Numbered from the stretch's first letter, positions 28,015 to 36,633 are shown. The stretch is 64,000 nucleotides of DNA from Dokdonella_A sp046347015 (GCA_046347015.1 JAXMHA010000002.1:170893-234892); one strand, 5' to 3'. A program made the numbers and translations. Notes: generated from the sequence alone by a model not told the origin.

Positions 28015-28665
28015 CTACACGAGACCGAGTTCGAACGCCTTCAGGACCGCGCGGGTCCGGTCGCGGACACCGAGCTTCGACAGGATGCTCGAGACATGAT
28101 TCTTCACCGTTCCTTCGGCAACCCCCAGCGACCGCGCGATCTCCTTGTTGCTGTAGCCACCGGCGACGAGCCGCAGGATTTCCGTTTCCCGGTCGGTCAA
28201 CGGATCGGGCTGGGCCAGGCTCGTGAACTCGTTGTGCATCTTGCCGAGTCCGACCAGCAGGCGCTGGGTCACGGCCGGCGCGACGAGTGATCCACCACCG
28301 GCAACGGTCTTCACCGCGTCGACGAGCTGGTCGAGGGACACGTCCTTCAACAGGTAGCCGCGCGCTCCGGCCTGCAGGCCCGCCAGCACGAGCTGGTCGT
28401 CGTCGAACGTGGTCAGGATGATCGTCGGCGGCAGCGATCCCGCCGCCGCCAGCGCCTTCAGCACGTCGAGGCCGGACATGCCCGGCATCCGGAGGTCCAG
28501 CAACACCACGTCCGGCCGGATCTCCGGGATCGTCGCGACCGCCTGCGCGCCGTCGGCCGCCTCGGCGACGACGCTGATCGACGGCGACAATTCGAGCAGC
28601 GAGCGGATGCCCTGGCGCACCAGCGTCTGGTCGTCGACGAGGCACACGCGGATCGGGTCGGTCAT
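28015..28665 (-). CDS. NarL/LuxR-family response regulator
   Basis: A 216-residue two-component regulator. The receiver domain has the acidic pair in CLVDDQ, phospho-acceptor aspartate in VVLLDLRMPGMSG, and the conserved lysine in YLLKD. The DNA-binding half is a LuxR helix-turn-helix: LTDRETEILRLVAGGYSNKE and GVAEGTVKNHVSSILSKLGV. It overlaps the kinase gene stop-to-start by ATGA, so the two make a cognate pair. Targets unknown. Confidence 0.95.
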   Translation of the reverse strand: MTDPIRVCLVDDQTLVRQGIRSLLELSPSISVVAEAADGAQAVATIPEIRPDVVLLDLRMPGMSGLDVLKALAAAGSLPPTIILTTFDDDQLVLAGLQAGARGYLLKDVSLDQLVDAVKTVAGGGSLVAPAVTQRLLVGLGKMHNEFTSLAQPDPLTDRETEILRLVAGGYSNKEIARSLGVAEGTVKNHVSSILSKLGVRDRTRAVLKAFELGLV

Positions 28666-29849
28666 GTTGCCCCCTCGAGTGGCAGCCGCACGTCGAGTGC
28701 GAAGCCGTGCCCACGCGCGGTCGCGACATCGATGCGGCCGCCGTAGTGCGCGAGCCGCTCGCGCATGCCGGCAAGCCCGTTGCCCGGTTTCCACGCGGCC
28801 GCGCCACGGCCATCGTCGCGGGCGTGGATGATCATCTCGCGATCGGCGTCGCGCTCGAAGCGCAGCCACAGGTTCGACGCACCGGAATGACGCAGTGCAT
28901 TGGTGATGATTTCCTGCGCGCAGCGCAGCAGCACCTGCGCCCGGCGCGGGTCCTCGACGCTGAACCGGGGCGGCAGCTCGACGTGGATCGCCAGGCCGGG
29001 AACCCCTTCGACCAACCGTTCCAGCGCCGCCGTGAGGTCGATGTCGTCGACCTCGCGCAACTGGCTGACGACGTCGCGCACGTCGCCAAGCAGTTGTTTC
29101 GCGACCGCCTGCGCCTTCAGCACGTGGGCACGCGCCTCCTGCCCCGGCAAGTGGCTCGCCACCTCGAGGTTCAGGCTCAACGCGGTGAGATGGTGTCCCG
29201 CGAGGTCATGCAGGTCCCGGGAAATCCGCATCCGTTCACCCAGCCGGCTCGATTCGGCCAGCAGCGTACGCGTCGCCTGCAGCTCCGAATTGAGCCGCCG
29301 TTGCTCCTCCCGCGCCTCGACCTGCTGCTTCGTCACCACGGCGCAGATGAAGGCCAGCACGATGAATCCGAGATACAGGCTCGATTGCAGGAAAGCGTCA
29401 CTCAAGCTGTAGACCGGATCGCGGATGCTCGCGAACACCGGCACCATCGAGAAGTTCTGCACCACCATCCAGACGATGCCGACCCGCAGCGGCAGCAGCC
29501 ACGGCAACACCACGGCGATCGAAGCCAGCAGCAACGCGGCGATTCCGCTTTGGCTGAACCACCCGATCGCGATCGCCGCGAGGTTCAACAGCAGCAGGAG
29601 CCCGATCCGCACGGCATGCTGCACTGCGGATTTCGGTGGCTGGCCGAGATCGCGCGTCAGGAACCAGAACACGGCGCCAAACAGCAGGTAGCAGCCGAGC
29701 CACAGCCACGCGTAGACCTCCGGCGAACCATGTGCGACGAGGTCGCCGACGACCGTCGGGTAGCGCAGGAACGGCGTGCCGACGCACGCGTACTGGAACA
29801 GCCCGGCGAACCGCAGCAATTGGATGTGGTTCATCTGGCTGACCGGCAT
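28662..29849 (-). CDS. DesK/NarX-type sensor histidine kinase
   Basis: About 395 residues. The N-terminal half holds five or six transmembrane helices with almost no periplasmic loops, as in membrane-state or thermosensor DesK-like kinases. A short coiled coil (REEQRRLNSELQATRTLL) leads to the HisKA_3 dimerisation helix with the phospho-accepting histidine in ISRDLHDLAGHHLTAL, then the ATPase domain with N-box EIITNALRHSG and G-box AGMRERLAHYGG. The signal is unknown. Start could be ATG 29849 or 29834; neither has a good Shine-Dalgarno. Confidence 0.92.
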   Translation of the reverse strand: MPVSQMNHIQLLRFAGLFQYACVGTPFLRYPTVVGDLVAHGSPEVYAWLWLGCYLLFGAVFWFLTRDLGQPPKSAVQHAVRIGLLLLLNLAAIAIGWFSQSGIAALLLASIAVVLPWLLPLRVGIVWMVVQNFSMVPVFASIRDPVYSLSDAFLQSSLYLGFIVLAFICAVVTKQQVEAREEQRRLNSELQATRTLLAESSRLGERMRISRDLHDLAGHHLTALSLNLEVASHLPGQEARAHVLKAQAVAKQLLGDVRDVVSQLREVDDIDLTAALERLVEGVPGLAIHVELPPRFSVEDPRRAQVLLRCAQEIITNALRHSGASNLWLRFERDADREMIIHARDDGRGAAAWKPGNGLAGMRERLAHYGGRIDVATARGHGFALDVRLPLEGAT

Positions 29850-30040
29850 CCGCGCATGATAGGGCCGCAGGCGGCCGCATGGAACGTGGCTTTCGGCCCC
29901 GTTGCCATCGCGGTTTCCGGCGACTCGATCACGCCGGCTTAACGGTGCGGCGATAAAATGCGCCCGCACCGCGGGGGGTCTTGTCGACGGGTCGAGGCAA
30001 GGCCGGAATCCCGCGCCGATCGTCGGCAGTGGAGACCGGA

Positions 30041-30658
30041 ATGACCGTCATCGTCCGCAATGCCGAGCCCCGCGATTTCGATGCGGTACTCGCGCTCAAC
30101 AATGCGGCCGGCCCGACGATCCTCCTGCTCGATGCCGCCGGCCTGAAGGACCTGTTCGAACGCGCGTGCCACTTCCGGCTCATCGAGGTCGACGGCACGA
30201 TCGCCGGGTTCCTGCCGGCGCTGCGCGAGGATTCGGGCTACCAGAGCCGCAACTTCCTCTGGTTCCGGAACCACTATGCATCCTTCGTCTACATCGACCG
30301 GATCGTCGTCGCGAAACCTTGCCGCGGGCTTGGGCTCGGGCGGGTGTTCTATGCCGATGTCACGAGCTACGCGGAACTGCGGGTGCCGGTGCTGACGTGC
30401 GAAGTGTTCCTCGAACCACGCGACGACGTCGCGTTGCTGTTCCACGGCGCGTTCGGTTTCCAGGAAGTGGGCCAGCGCACGACCGTATCGACCGGGCGCC
30501 GCGTGGCCTTGCTGGCCAAGGAACTCTGCAGCTTCCCGTACGTTCGCGACACGTACCTCCGCGGGACGGCGGCGAGCCTGCCGGAATTGCCGTGGACGGC
30601 CGAACGCCGCCGGGTACCGATCCTCACCAGCGCGGCGAAGACGGCGTCCGGCGCCTGA
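30041..30658 (+). CDS. GNAT family N-acetyltransferase
   Basis: A 205-residue acetyl-CoA-dependent acyltransferase. GNAT motifs: IVRNAEPRDFDAVLALNN at the start, the beta-bulge region FVYIDRIVVA, and the pyrophosphate-binding CRGLGLGRVFY. The FLWFRNHYASFVYIDR pattern resembles a subgroup of uncharacterised GNATs. The acceptor is unknown. ATG 30041 has GGAGA five bases upstream; the longer frame to 29981 is not needed. The next gene starts 44 bases later on the same strand. Confidence 0.88.
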   Translation: MTVIVRNAEPRDFDAVLALNNAAGPTILLLDAAGLKDLFERACHFRLIEVDGTIAGFLPALREDSGYQSRNFLWFRNHYASFVYIDRIVVAKPCRGLGLGRVFYADVTSYAELRVPVLTCEVFLEPRDDVALLFHGAFGFQEVGQRTTVSTGRRVALLAKELCSFPYVRDTYLRGTAASLPELPWTAERRRVPILTSAAKTASGA

Positions 30659-30702
30659 AGCCGGTCGCTCGAACGGCCTTCGCCAGCGCCATTCGGCAGA
30701 CG

Positions 30703-31191
30703 ATGACGGACGTCGTGGACATCGGTGGAATCGGGTTTGCCGCGCCACGTGCGCTGCTCGCGCGGTTCGGACTCGAACTGGTCGCCGTCGCCGACGACGC
30801 ACCGATACCCGGCAGCTACTGGGGCGAGCCCGAGGCGGGCGTCATTGGCTGCCGCGTGTACGCGCGCGCCGACACTCCGGTGCATTCGCTGTTGCACGAA
30901 GCCTGCCACCTGCTGGTCGCGGACCCTGGGCGGCGCGCGTCGATCCACACCGACGCGTCCGATTCGCAGCTCGAGGAAGACGCGGCGTGCTGCCTGCAGA
31001 TCATGCTCGCGGACGAACTGCCGGGATTCGGCCGCGATCGCGCCTGCGCGGACATGGACGCGTGGGGCTATTCGTTCCGCCTGGGTTCTGCCCGGGCCTG
31101 GTTCGACGGCGATGCCGAAGACGCCCGCGCGTTCCTCGCAGCACGAGGCCTTCCGGCCGGCGACAACGGCAACGCCCCGCGTCTGACGTAA
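30703..31191 (+). CDS. Unknown protein with an HExxH zinc-metallopeptidase-like motif
   Basis: A 162-residue protein. Residues 65-69 are HEACH within VHSLLHEACHLLVADPG, on a predicted helix, and acidic residues at 91-92 (SQLEEDAACCLQIML) could provide a third ligand; this spacing resembles small gluzincin or M78-like peptidase folds. I do not recognise the family and no activity is claimed. There is no signal peptide. It follows the GNAT gene closely and converges on the 31199 gene. The start is tentative: no clear ribosome binding site. Confidence 0.6.
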   Translation: MTDVVDIGGIGFAAPRALLARFGLELVAVADDAPIPGSYWGEPEAGVIGCRVYARADTPVHSLLHEACHLLVADPGRRASIHTDASDSQLEEDAACCLQIMLADELPGFGRDRACADMDAWGYSFRLGSARAWFDGDAEDARAFLAARGLPAGDNGNAPRLT

Positions 31192-31198
31192 CCACCGA

Positions 31199-31654
31199 TC
31201 AACGTTCGGGCAATTCCGCGATCACCGCGGCGATGCGATCGCGCATCCGTGCCGACAGCGCCACGAGTTCCTCCGCTTCAACTTCCGTGAGTTCACCGTA
31301 ACCCCGCAGGTACTGCGGTCCCAGTTCGGTGGCGTTGACCAGGGCCAGCGCAAGCCTCGCGTTGGCGGCACGTGTTGCACCCACGCCTGGCGCATCGGCA
31401 TGCAGGTCATGCACTGCCAGGAACTCGCGCATTTCGGCACGCACGGCGTCCACCGCGAGTCCCGCAGCGTGGTACGCAGCCGGACCCGAATCATCCCGCG
31501 TCAGCGCGAAAAGCGGCTCACCGACGGGCGCCCCCAGCGCCCGCAGGACTTCTCCGAGCGTCTCGTCCAGATGCCGGAAGGCGACCAGCAGGTGCCGACG
31601 ATGAATGGCGCTGAACACGACGGTGGTTGGACCCTTGACGGCAACCGGCGACAT
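31199..31654 (-). CDS. Hypothetical helical protein
   Basis: A 151-residue, alpha-helical, acidic protein; no domain recognised. It contains VVFSAIHRRHLLVAFRHLDETL near the start and ELTEVEAEELVALSARMRDR near the end. Start ATG 31654 is the plausible one, but the promoter proposed for the divergent fluoride operon overlaps its first codons, so the true start may be internal. Confidence 0.5.
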   Translation of the reverse strand: MSPVAVKGPTTVVFSAIHRRHLLVAFRHLDETLGEVLRALGAPVGEPLFALTRDDSGPAAYHAAGLAVDAVRAEMREFLAVHDLHADAPGVGATRAANARLALALVNATELGPQYLRGYGELTEVEAEELVALSARMRDRIAAVIAELPER

Positions 31655-31665
31655 CACGCTATCAT
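31635..31665 (+). promoter_or_regulatory. Putative promoter of the fluoride-responsive operon
   Basis: TTGACG (31635-31640) and TATCAT (31660-31665) with a 19-base spacer, placing a start site near 31672, just before the riboswitch aptamer at 31678. The spacer is a little long. The -35 lies inside the start of the divergent gene. Confidence 0.5.
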
Positions 31666-31677
31666 CCCCGCCGCACG

Positions 31678-31735
31678 AGGGAGATGGCATGCCTCCCTGA
31701 ACCGCCGGATCCGATTCCGGCTGATGATGCCTACC
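31678..31735 (+). promoter_or_regulatory. Fluoride riboswitch (crcB RNA motif)
   Basis: The strictly conserved blocks of the fluoride aptamer are all present in order: GGAGATGGCAT, CCTCCCTGAACCGCC, a short stem (CCGGAT / ATTCCGG), then GCTGATGATGCCTAC (31720-31734). These form the two stems and the pseudoknot that bind one fluoride through three magnesium ions. It lies about 100 bases before crcB. I see no U-run terminator in the gap, so control may act on translation or through a factor-dependent stop. Recognition is by eye but the match is close to consensus throughout. Confidence 0.93.
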
Positions 31736-31834
31736 GAGCCGGGCCATCCGGCGTACGTGGGCATCGCCGTCGACCGACGAGCGTTGTTCGTGCGCACGTG
31801 ATTCCCGGGCCCCCATCGAGCTCAGAGGAGTCAC

Positions 31835-32227
31835 ATGACGTTCTTCGCATTTCTTGCAACCGGTTGCGGCGCGTTCCTCGGCGCCTGCCTGCGCTACCTG
31901 TTCGGGTTGTGGTTCAACCCGGTCTTCCCGACGATCCCGCTGGGCACGCTGGCCGCCAACCTGCTCGGTGGCCTGATCATGGGTCTGGTGCTCGGTGCGT
32001 TCGGCCAGTTCCAGGCGTTGTCGCCGGAAGTCCGCCTGTTCGTCACCACCGGATTCCTCGGCGGCCTTACCACCTTTTCCACCTTTTCCGGCGAGACGGT
32101 CACGCTGCTGCTGCGCGAGGAGTATGCGTGGGCGCTGGGGGCAATCGGCTTGCACCTGGTCGGCTCGCTCGGCATGACGTTGCTCGGGTTCGCCGCAGCC
32201 CAGGCCCTCTTGAGGACACCCGCATGA
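31835..32227 (+). CDS. crcB: Fluoride channel CrcB/Fluc
   Basis: A 130-residue four-helix membrane protein that exports fluoride as a dual-topology dimer. Family motifs: GAFLGACLRYL, IPLGTLAANLLGG (pore asparagine), and the polar track GGLTTFSTFS. A strong AGAGGAG lies four bases before the ATG. It is the first gene after the fluoride riboswitch and overlaps DUF190 by ATGA. Confidence 0.97.
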   Translation: MTFFAFLATGCGAFLGACLRYLFGLWFNPVFPTIPLGTLAANLLGGLIMGLVLGAFGQFQALSPEVRLFVTTGFLGGLTTFSTFSGETVTLLLREEYAWALGAIGLHLVGSLGMTLLGFAAAQALLRTPA

Positions 32228-32586
32228 TCACCCGCACCGAAGGCCGGTACCTGCGCTTTTTCGTGCACGAGAACCGCCGCCACCACGGCATCCTCCTGTA
32301 CGAGTGGTTGCTCGAACAGGCGAAGAAACTCGGCATCCAGGGCGGCACCGCATTCCGCTCCATCGCCGGATACGGCCGCCACGGCATCCTCCACGAGCAG
32401 CACTTCCTCGAACTGGCCGGCGACCAGACGGTGCGCGTGGATTTCGTGGTGCGGATGGACGAAGGCAGCACGCTCCTGAGCCTGATCGAACGGGAAAACC
32501 TGGCGTTGTTCTTCGCCGAGCTTCCGGCCAGCTTCGGCCTGGTCGGCGGTGCCGTGACCGGCCACGCGACGGACAAGCCGGCATGA
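32224..32586 (+). CDS. DUF190 family protein
   Basis: A 120-residue soluble protein of the PII-like DUF190 group, which is commonly coded next to crcB. Visible marks: LRFFVHENRRHHGILLYEWL, the glycine-rich IAGYGRHG loop and VDFVVR strand. A regulatory or chaperone role toward CrcB is assumed in general from gene context only. It overlaps both neighbours by four bases. Confidence 0.9.
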   Translation: MITRTEGRYLRFFVHENRRHHGILLYEWLLEQAKKLGIQGGTAFRSIAGYGRHGILHEQHFLELAGDQTVRVDFVVRMDEGSTLLSLIERENLALFFAELPASFGLVGGAVTGHATDKPA

Positions 32587-33776
32587 CCCACGTTTACATG
32601 CTCGCCACGGTCTGGATTGCCCTCGCGCTGCTGGCCGCGGTGATTTCCATCGGGCTGAGCGTGGCCACCGCGCTGTCGGAAATCGTGATCGGCACGCTCG
32701 CACAGCTGGTGATCGGTGCAGCGCTCGGCGCCCATTTCCTTGGCACCGACGATGGCTGGATCAAGTTCCTCGCGTCGATCGGCGCCGTGCTCCTGACGTT
32801 CCTGGCCGGCGTCGAACTCGACCCGGACGAACTGAAGCGCAACTGGAAGCAGGCCGGCACGCTCGGTCTGGTGGGGTTCGCCGCGCCCTTCATCGGCTGC
32901 AGCCTGGCGGCACATTTCCTTCTGGACTGGAATGCAAGGGCAAGCCTGCTGACCGGCATCGCACTCTCCACGACATCGGTCGCCGTGGTCTACGCGGTAT
33001 TGCTGGAGCTCGGCTTCAACCGGGTGAGCTACGGCAAGGGGATTCTCGCGGCGTGTTTCGTCAACGACCTGGCCACGGTGATCGGATTGGGGCTGCTGTT
33101 CTCGCCGTTCACGGTCAGGACGCTGGTCTTCGTGGCAGTGAGCATCGTCGTGCTCGCGATCCTGCCGTGGTGGGTACCCCGCTTCTTCCGGCGCCTTGGC
33201 GGTCGTCCCTCGGAAATCGAGACGAAATTCCTGCTGCTGGCGTTGTTCGGGCTTGGTGCGCTGGCTGCGTGGGCGGGCAGCGAACCAGTCCTGCCCGCCT
33301 ACCTCGTCGGCATGATCCTGGCCGGTACCGTTGGCAAGGACCACGCGCTGGTGCGCCGCCTGCGCACGCTGACACTCGGCCTGCTCACGCCGTTCTATTT
33401 CATCCGCGCCGGTTCGTTCGTGTCGATGCCCGCGCTGATCGCCGCACCCTGGGCGTTCGTGCTCCTGCTGCTGGCGAAGATGGCCACGAAGTTCGGTGGC
33501 GTCTTTCCGCTCACCAAGGCTTTCAGGCAACCGCCGCGCGAGGCGATGTACACCACGCTGATGATGTCCACCGGCCTGACCTTCGGCAGCATCTCGGCGC
33601 TGTTCGGATTCACCCATCACATCGTGGACGAAGCGCAGTATTCGTACCTGATCGCAGCCGTGGTCGCGAGCGCCGTCGTGCCGACCATGATCGCCAACGC
33701 GTTTTTCATGCCGCGGCATCTGCTGCCAAGGGACGAAATCGTCGGCACGACGGCAACCCGGGCGGCCCTTCCATGA
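32583..33776 (+). CDS. Cation/proton antiporter (CPA2-like)
   Basis: A 397-residue membrane protein with about twelve helices, of the NhaP/KefB-like monovalent cation:proton antiporter family. The inverted-repeat core shows FLAGVELDPDEL, TGIALSTTSVAVVYAVL and FVNDLATVIGLGLL, where the N-D pair is the usual ion site. It has no C-terminal TrkA-N domain, unlike KefB/KefC. Antiporters are a known class of fluoride-riboswitch-controlled genes. Joined by ATGA overlaps to DUF190 and the usp gene. Confidence 0.9.
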   Translation: MTHVYMLATVWIALALLAAVISIGLSVATALSEIVIGTLAQLVIGAALGAHFLGTDDGWIKFLASIGAVLLTFLAGVELDPDELKRNWKQAGTLGLVGFAAPFIGCSLAAHFLLDWNARASLLTGIALSTTSVAVVYAVLLELGFNRVSYGKGILAACFVNDLATVIGLGLLFSPFTVRTLVFVAVSIVVLAILPWWVPRFFRRLGGRPSEIETKFLLLALFGLGALAAWAGSEPVLPAYLVGMILAGTVGKDHALVRRLRTLTLGLLTPFYFIRAGSFVSMPALIAAPWAFVLLLLAKMATKFGGVFPLTKAFRQPPREAMYTTLMMSTGLTFGSISALFGFTHHIVDEAQYSYLIAAVVASAVVPTMIANAFFMPRHLLPRDEIVGTTATRAALP

Positions 33777-34189
33777 TCAGGCGCATCCTGCCGGGCTGCG
33801 ATGGCTCGGCGATCGCCGACAAGGTGTATGCGGCCGCACTGGATTTCGCGCGGCATTTCGACGCTGCGCTCGATGTGCCGGCGGTGGCGCGGCCGTCCGG
33901 AATCGGTGACGACGTGGAAACCGACGCGATCGTGGAAACCGCGGAGCGCAGGCTTGGCAAATAGATGCAGGCACCGGAGCCCGCCGCGCGCGACACTTGG
34001 GCGCGGACCGCGTTCCACCTGCAGACCGGGCATCCGGCCGAAATCCTGCTGGCCGTTGCCGAGAACCATGCCATCGACCGCATCATCGTCGGCCATGTCG
34101 GCAAGAGTGGAGTCAAACGCTGGCTGGCCGGCCCGGTGTCGCGGAAGGTGATCGATCACGGCCGCTGTTCGGTTACCGTAGTGCGGTGA
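33773..34189 (+). pseudogene. Universal stress protein (UspA family), interrupted by an in-frame amber codon
   Basis: The whole 138-residue Usp fold can be read in a single frame: MIRRILPGCDGSAIADKVY at the start and the ATP-binding VGHVGKSGVKRWLAG at the end. A TAG at 33962-33964, after codon 63, splits it. The next codon is ATG (TAGATG), so reinitiation could produce a second 74-residue piece that carries the nucleotide-binding loop. There is no frameshift and both overlaps with neighbouring genes are kept. It may be a recent nonsense mutation, a base-call error, or two interacting halves; I favour mutation or error. Confidence 0.75.
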
Positions 34190-35400
34190 TCGAAGGCCCG
34201 AACAGCCCTCATCCCGCAGCGTCCACGCGTGTAGTCGCCGGCCGCGCGCTGGCCTTCGTCGTCCTGATCGGCATCGTCAGCCTGTTCGCCGACATGACGT
34301 ACGAGGGATCGCGCTCGATCACCGGCCCGTTCCTCGGCACGCTCGGCGCGACCGGCGCGATCGTCGCCATCGTCGCCGGCGGCGGCGAACTGCTGGGTTA
34401 CGTTCTCCGCCTCGGCACTGGCGTGCTCGCCGACCGTACGGGACGCTACTGGACGATCACGATCGTCGGCTACGCGATCAACCTGCTGGCCGTGCCCGCC
34501 CTGGCGCTGGCCGGAAACTGGCCGGCGGCGGCGGCGCTGATCATCCTCGAACGCAGTGGCAAGGCGCTGCGCACGCCCGCGCGCGACGCGATGCTGGCGC
34601 ACGCGGCGAAAGACATGGGTGGCGCCGGCTGGGCGTTCGGCCTGCACGAAGCGCTGGATTCGACCGGTGCGGTGCTCGGCCCGTTGGTCGCGGCGCTGGT
34701 GCTGTTCCTGCACGGGGGCTACCGGCACGTATTCGCGTGGCTGCTCGTTCCCGCACTGTGCGCGCTCGGAGTCTTGCTGGTGGCCCGCGCGCGCTTCCCG
34801 CAACCCCGGGATCTCGACACCGGCGCCGACCCGCCGCATCTCGCCGACGCGCGGGCGCTGCGCGAACTCAAGGTATTCCTTGCCGCGACCGCGCTGATCG
34901 CGGCCGGCTACGCCGATTTCGCCCTGATTGCGTTCCACCTCGCGAAGGACCACGTCGTCGCGGGCGACGTCGTTCCGATCCTGTACGCGGTGGCCAGCCT
35001 CGCCGGTGGCCTCGCCGCGCTCGCACTCGGCAAGGCTTTCGATCGACGGGGCCTTTCCGTGCTGCTGTGGACCACGATCGTGCCCGCGCTCTATGCGCCG
35101 CTGGTGTTCCTCGGCGGCGCGTGGGCGGCCGTCGCGGGCATGGCATTGTGGGGCGCGGGTTTCGGCGCGCACGACTCGCTGTTCCGCGCGGCGGTGGCGC
35201 AGCGCATTCCACGGGACAAGCGGGCCACGGTGATGGGCGTATTCAACGCGATCTACGGCATCGCGTGGTTCCTCGGCAGCGCCTTGCTCGGCGTGTTGTA
35301 CGATTGGAACGTGCGCTACGCGGTGATCGCGGCGCTGGTCCTGCAAGTCGCCGCGTGCCCTTTGCTGTGGAGCCTGCGCATGAAACCGGTGGCACCATGA
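34186..35400 (+). CDS. MFS transporter in the fluoride operon
   Basis: A 404-residue protein with about eleven or twelve helices. Motifs: FADMTYEGSRSITGPFLG, LRLGTGVLADRTGRYW in loop 2-3, and AQRIPRDKRATVMGVFNAIY in loop 10-11. The SLFADMTYEG opening is shared by a subgroup of uncharacterised MFS proteins. The substrate is unknown. The start is GTG 34186, overlapping the usp stop by GTGA, so translation depends on the upstream gene. Ends with ATGA overlap into cfa. Confidence 0.88.
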   Translation: MIEGPNSPHPAASTRVVAGRALAFVVLIGIVSLFADMTYEGSRSITGPFLGTLGATGAIVAIVAGGGELLGYVLRLGTGVLADRTGRYWTITIVGYAINLLAVPALALAGNWPAAAALIILERSGKALRTPARDAMLAHAAKDMGGAGWAFGLHEALDSTGAVLGPLVAALVLFLHGGYRHVFAWLLVPALCALGVLLVARARFPQPRDLDTGADPPHLADARALRELKVFLAATALIAAGYADFALIAFHLAKDHVVAGDVVPILYAVASLAGGLAALALGKAFDRRGLSVLLWTTIVPALYAPLVFLGGAWAAVAGMALWGAGFGAHDSLFRAAVAQRIPRDKRATVMGVFNAIYGIAWFLGSALLGVLYDWNVRYAVIAALVLQVAACPLLWSLRMKPVAP

Positions 35401-36575
35401 ACAACCTGTCGGCCCCAACCGAGCCCGAATCCCGCGCGGCGCACGTGTCGCGGCACAGCCATGCGCTGCGCGACAAGACACAGGCGCTGCTCGACCTCGC
35501 CGATGTCCGGATCGACGGCGGCCGGCCATGGGACCTCCACGTGCACGACGAACGCGTGTTCGCCCGCGCGTTCGCGCACGGTTCGCTCGGCCTCGGCGAA
35601 GCTTACATGGAAGGCTGGTGGGACGCCGACGACCTCGATGGTTTCTTCTTCCGCGTGCTGGGCGCACACCTCGACGACCACCTCAGGAACCTCGACACCT
35701 TGCGCGCCCACCTCCGCGCGCGCTTCATCAACCTGCAGCGCGGGCGTCGCGCGTTCCGGATCGGCAAGGCGCACTACGACATCGGCAACGACCTGTTCTC
35801 GGCGATGCTCGGCAAGCGGCTGGTGTATTCCTGCGGCTACTGGAAGGACGCCGCGAACCTCGACGACGCGCAGGCCGCCAAGCTCGACCTCGTCTGCCGC
35901 AAGCTGCGACTCGAACCCGGCATGCGCATCCTCGACATCGGCTGCGGCTGGGGCGAAGCCCTCAAGTACGCCGCCGAACATTACGGCGTGTCCGGCGTCG
36001 GAGTCACCGTGTCCGAACAACAGGCCGAATTCGCGCGCGAACTTTGCAAGGGGTTGCCCATCGAGATCCGCCTGCAGGATTACCATCAACTCGCCGAACC
36101 GTTCGATGCCGTGTATTCGATCGGCATGTTCGAACACGTCGGCTGGAAGAACTACCGCGCCTACTTCGAAGTCTGCAAGCGCTGCCTGAAAGGCGACGGG
36201 TTGTCGGTGCTCCACTGCATCGGCGTCAACAGCGAACCGTCCCGGCCCGACCCCTGGATCGAGAAATACATCTTCCCGAACTCGATGGTGCCGGCCGCGT
36301 CGCAGGTCGCGCCGGCGCTGGAAGGCCTGTTCGTCGTCGAGGACTGGCACAACTTCGGCGCCGATTACGACCGGACGCTGCTGGCGTGGCGCGCGAACTT
36401 CGATGCCGCGTGGCCGGAGTTGTCGCAGAATCCGCGCTACGACGAACGCTTCCGCCGCATGTGGCGCTACTACCTGTCGGGCTCCGCCGCCACTTTTCGC
36501 GCGCGGCGCGACCAGCTCTGGCAACTCACCCTGTCACCGCACGGCGTGCCAGGCGGCTATCGCGTACCGCGGTAA
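35397..36575 (+). CDS. cfa: Cyclopropane-fatty-acyl-phospholipid synthase
   Basis: A 392-residue Cfa that adds a methylene from S-adenosylmethionine across double bonds of membrane phospholipid acyl chains. The SAM site is LDIGCGWGEALKYAAEHYGV; other family marks are KAHYDIGNDLF, YSCGYWKDA and SIGMFEHVGWKNY, and the C-terminal MWRYYLSGSAATFRAR. Length is normal. It is the last of six genes overlapping by four bases behind the fluoride riboswitch, an unusual location for cfa. Confidence 0.96.
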   Translation: MNNLSAPTEPESRAAHVSRHSHALRDKTQALLDLADVRIDGGRPWDLHVHDERVFARAFAHGSLGLGEAYMEGWWDADDLDGFFFRVLGAHLDDHLRNLDTLRAHLRARFINLQRGRRAFRIGKAHYDIGNDLFSAMLGKRLVYSCGYWKDAANLDDAQAAKLDLVCRKLRLEPGMRILDIGCGWGEALKYAAEHYGVSGVGVTVSEQQAEFARELCKGLPIEIRLQDYHQLAEPFDAVYSIGMFEHVGWKNYRAYFEVCKRCLKGDGLSVLHCIGVNSEPSRPDPWIEKYIFPNSMVPAASQVAPALEGLFVVEDWHNFGADYDRTLLAWRANFDAAWPELSQNPRYDERFRRMWRYYLSGSAATFRARRDQLWQLTLSPHGVPGGYRVPR

Positions 36576-36586
36576 GCGCGGGTTGC

Positions 36587-36614
36587 AAAAAAAACGCCCC
36601 GCCGAAGCGGGGCG
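36587..36614 (-). terminator. Rho-independent terminator of the small exported protein gene
   Basis: On the minus strand an 8-bp GC stem (CGCCCCGC / GCGGGGCG) with a 4-base loop is followed at once by eight T residues. This is a textbook intrinsic terminator 20 bases after the stop of the 36634 gene. The plus-strand operon ending at 36575 could also use the stem but lacks a T-run. Confidence 0.9.
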
Positions 36615-36633
36615 TGTCCCGAAACTTCGTCGT

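Noticed and set aside
33773..34189. Two separate small Usp-like genes
   Set aside because: Both halves are in one frame and each is less than a Usp fold; one interrupted gene is simpler.
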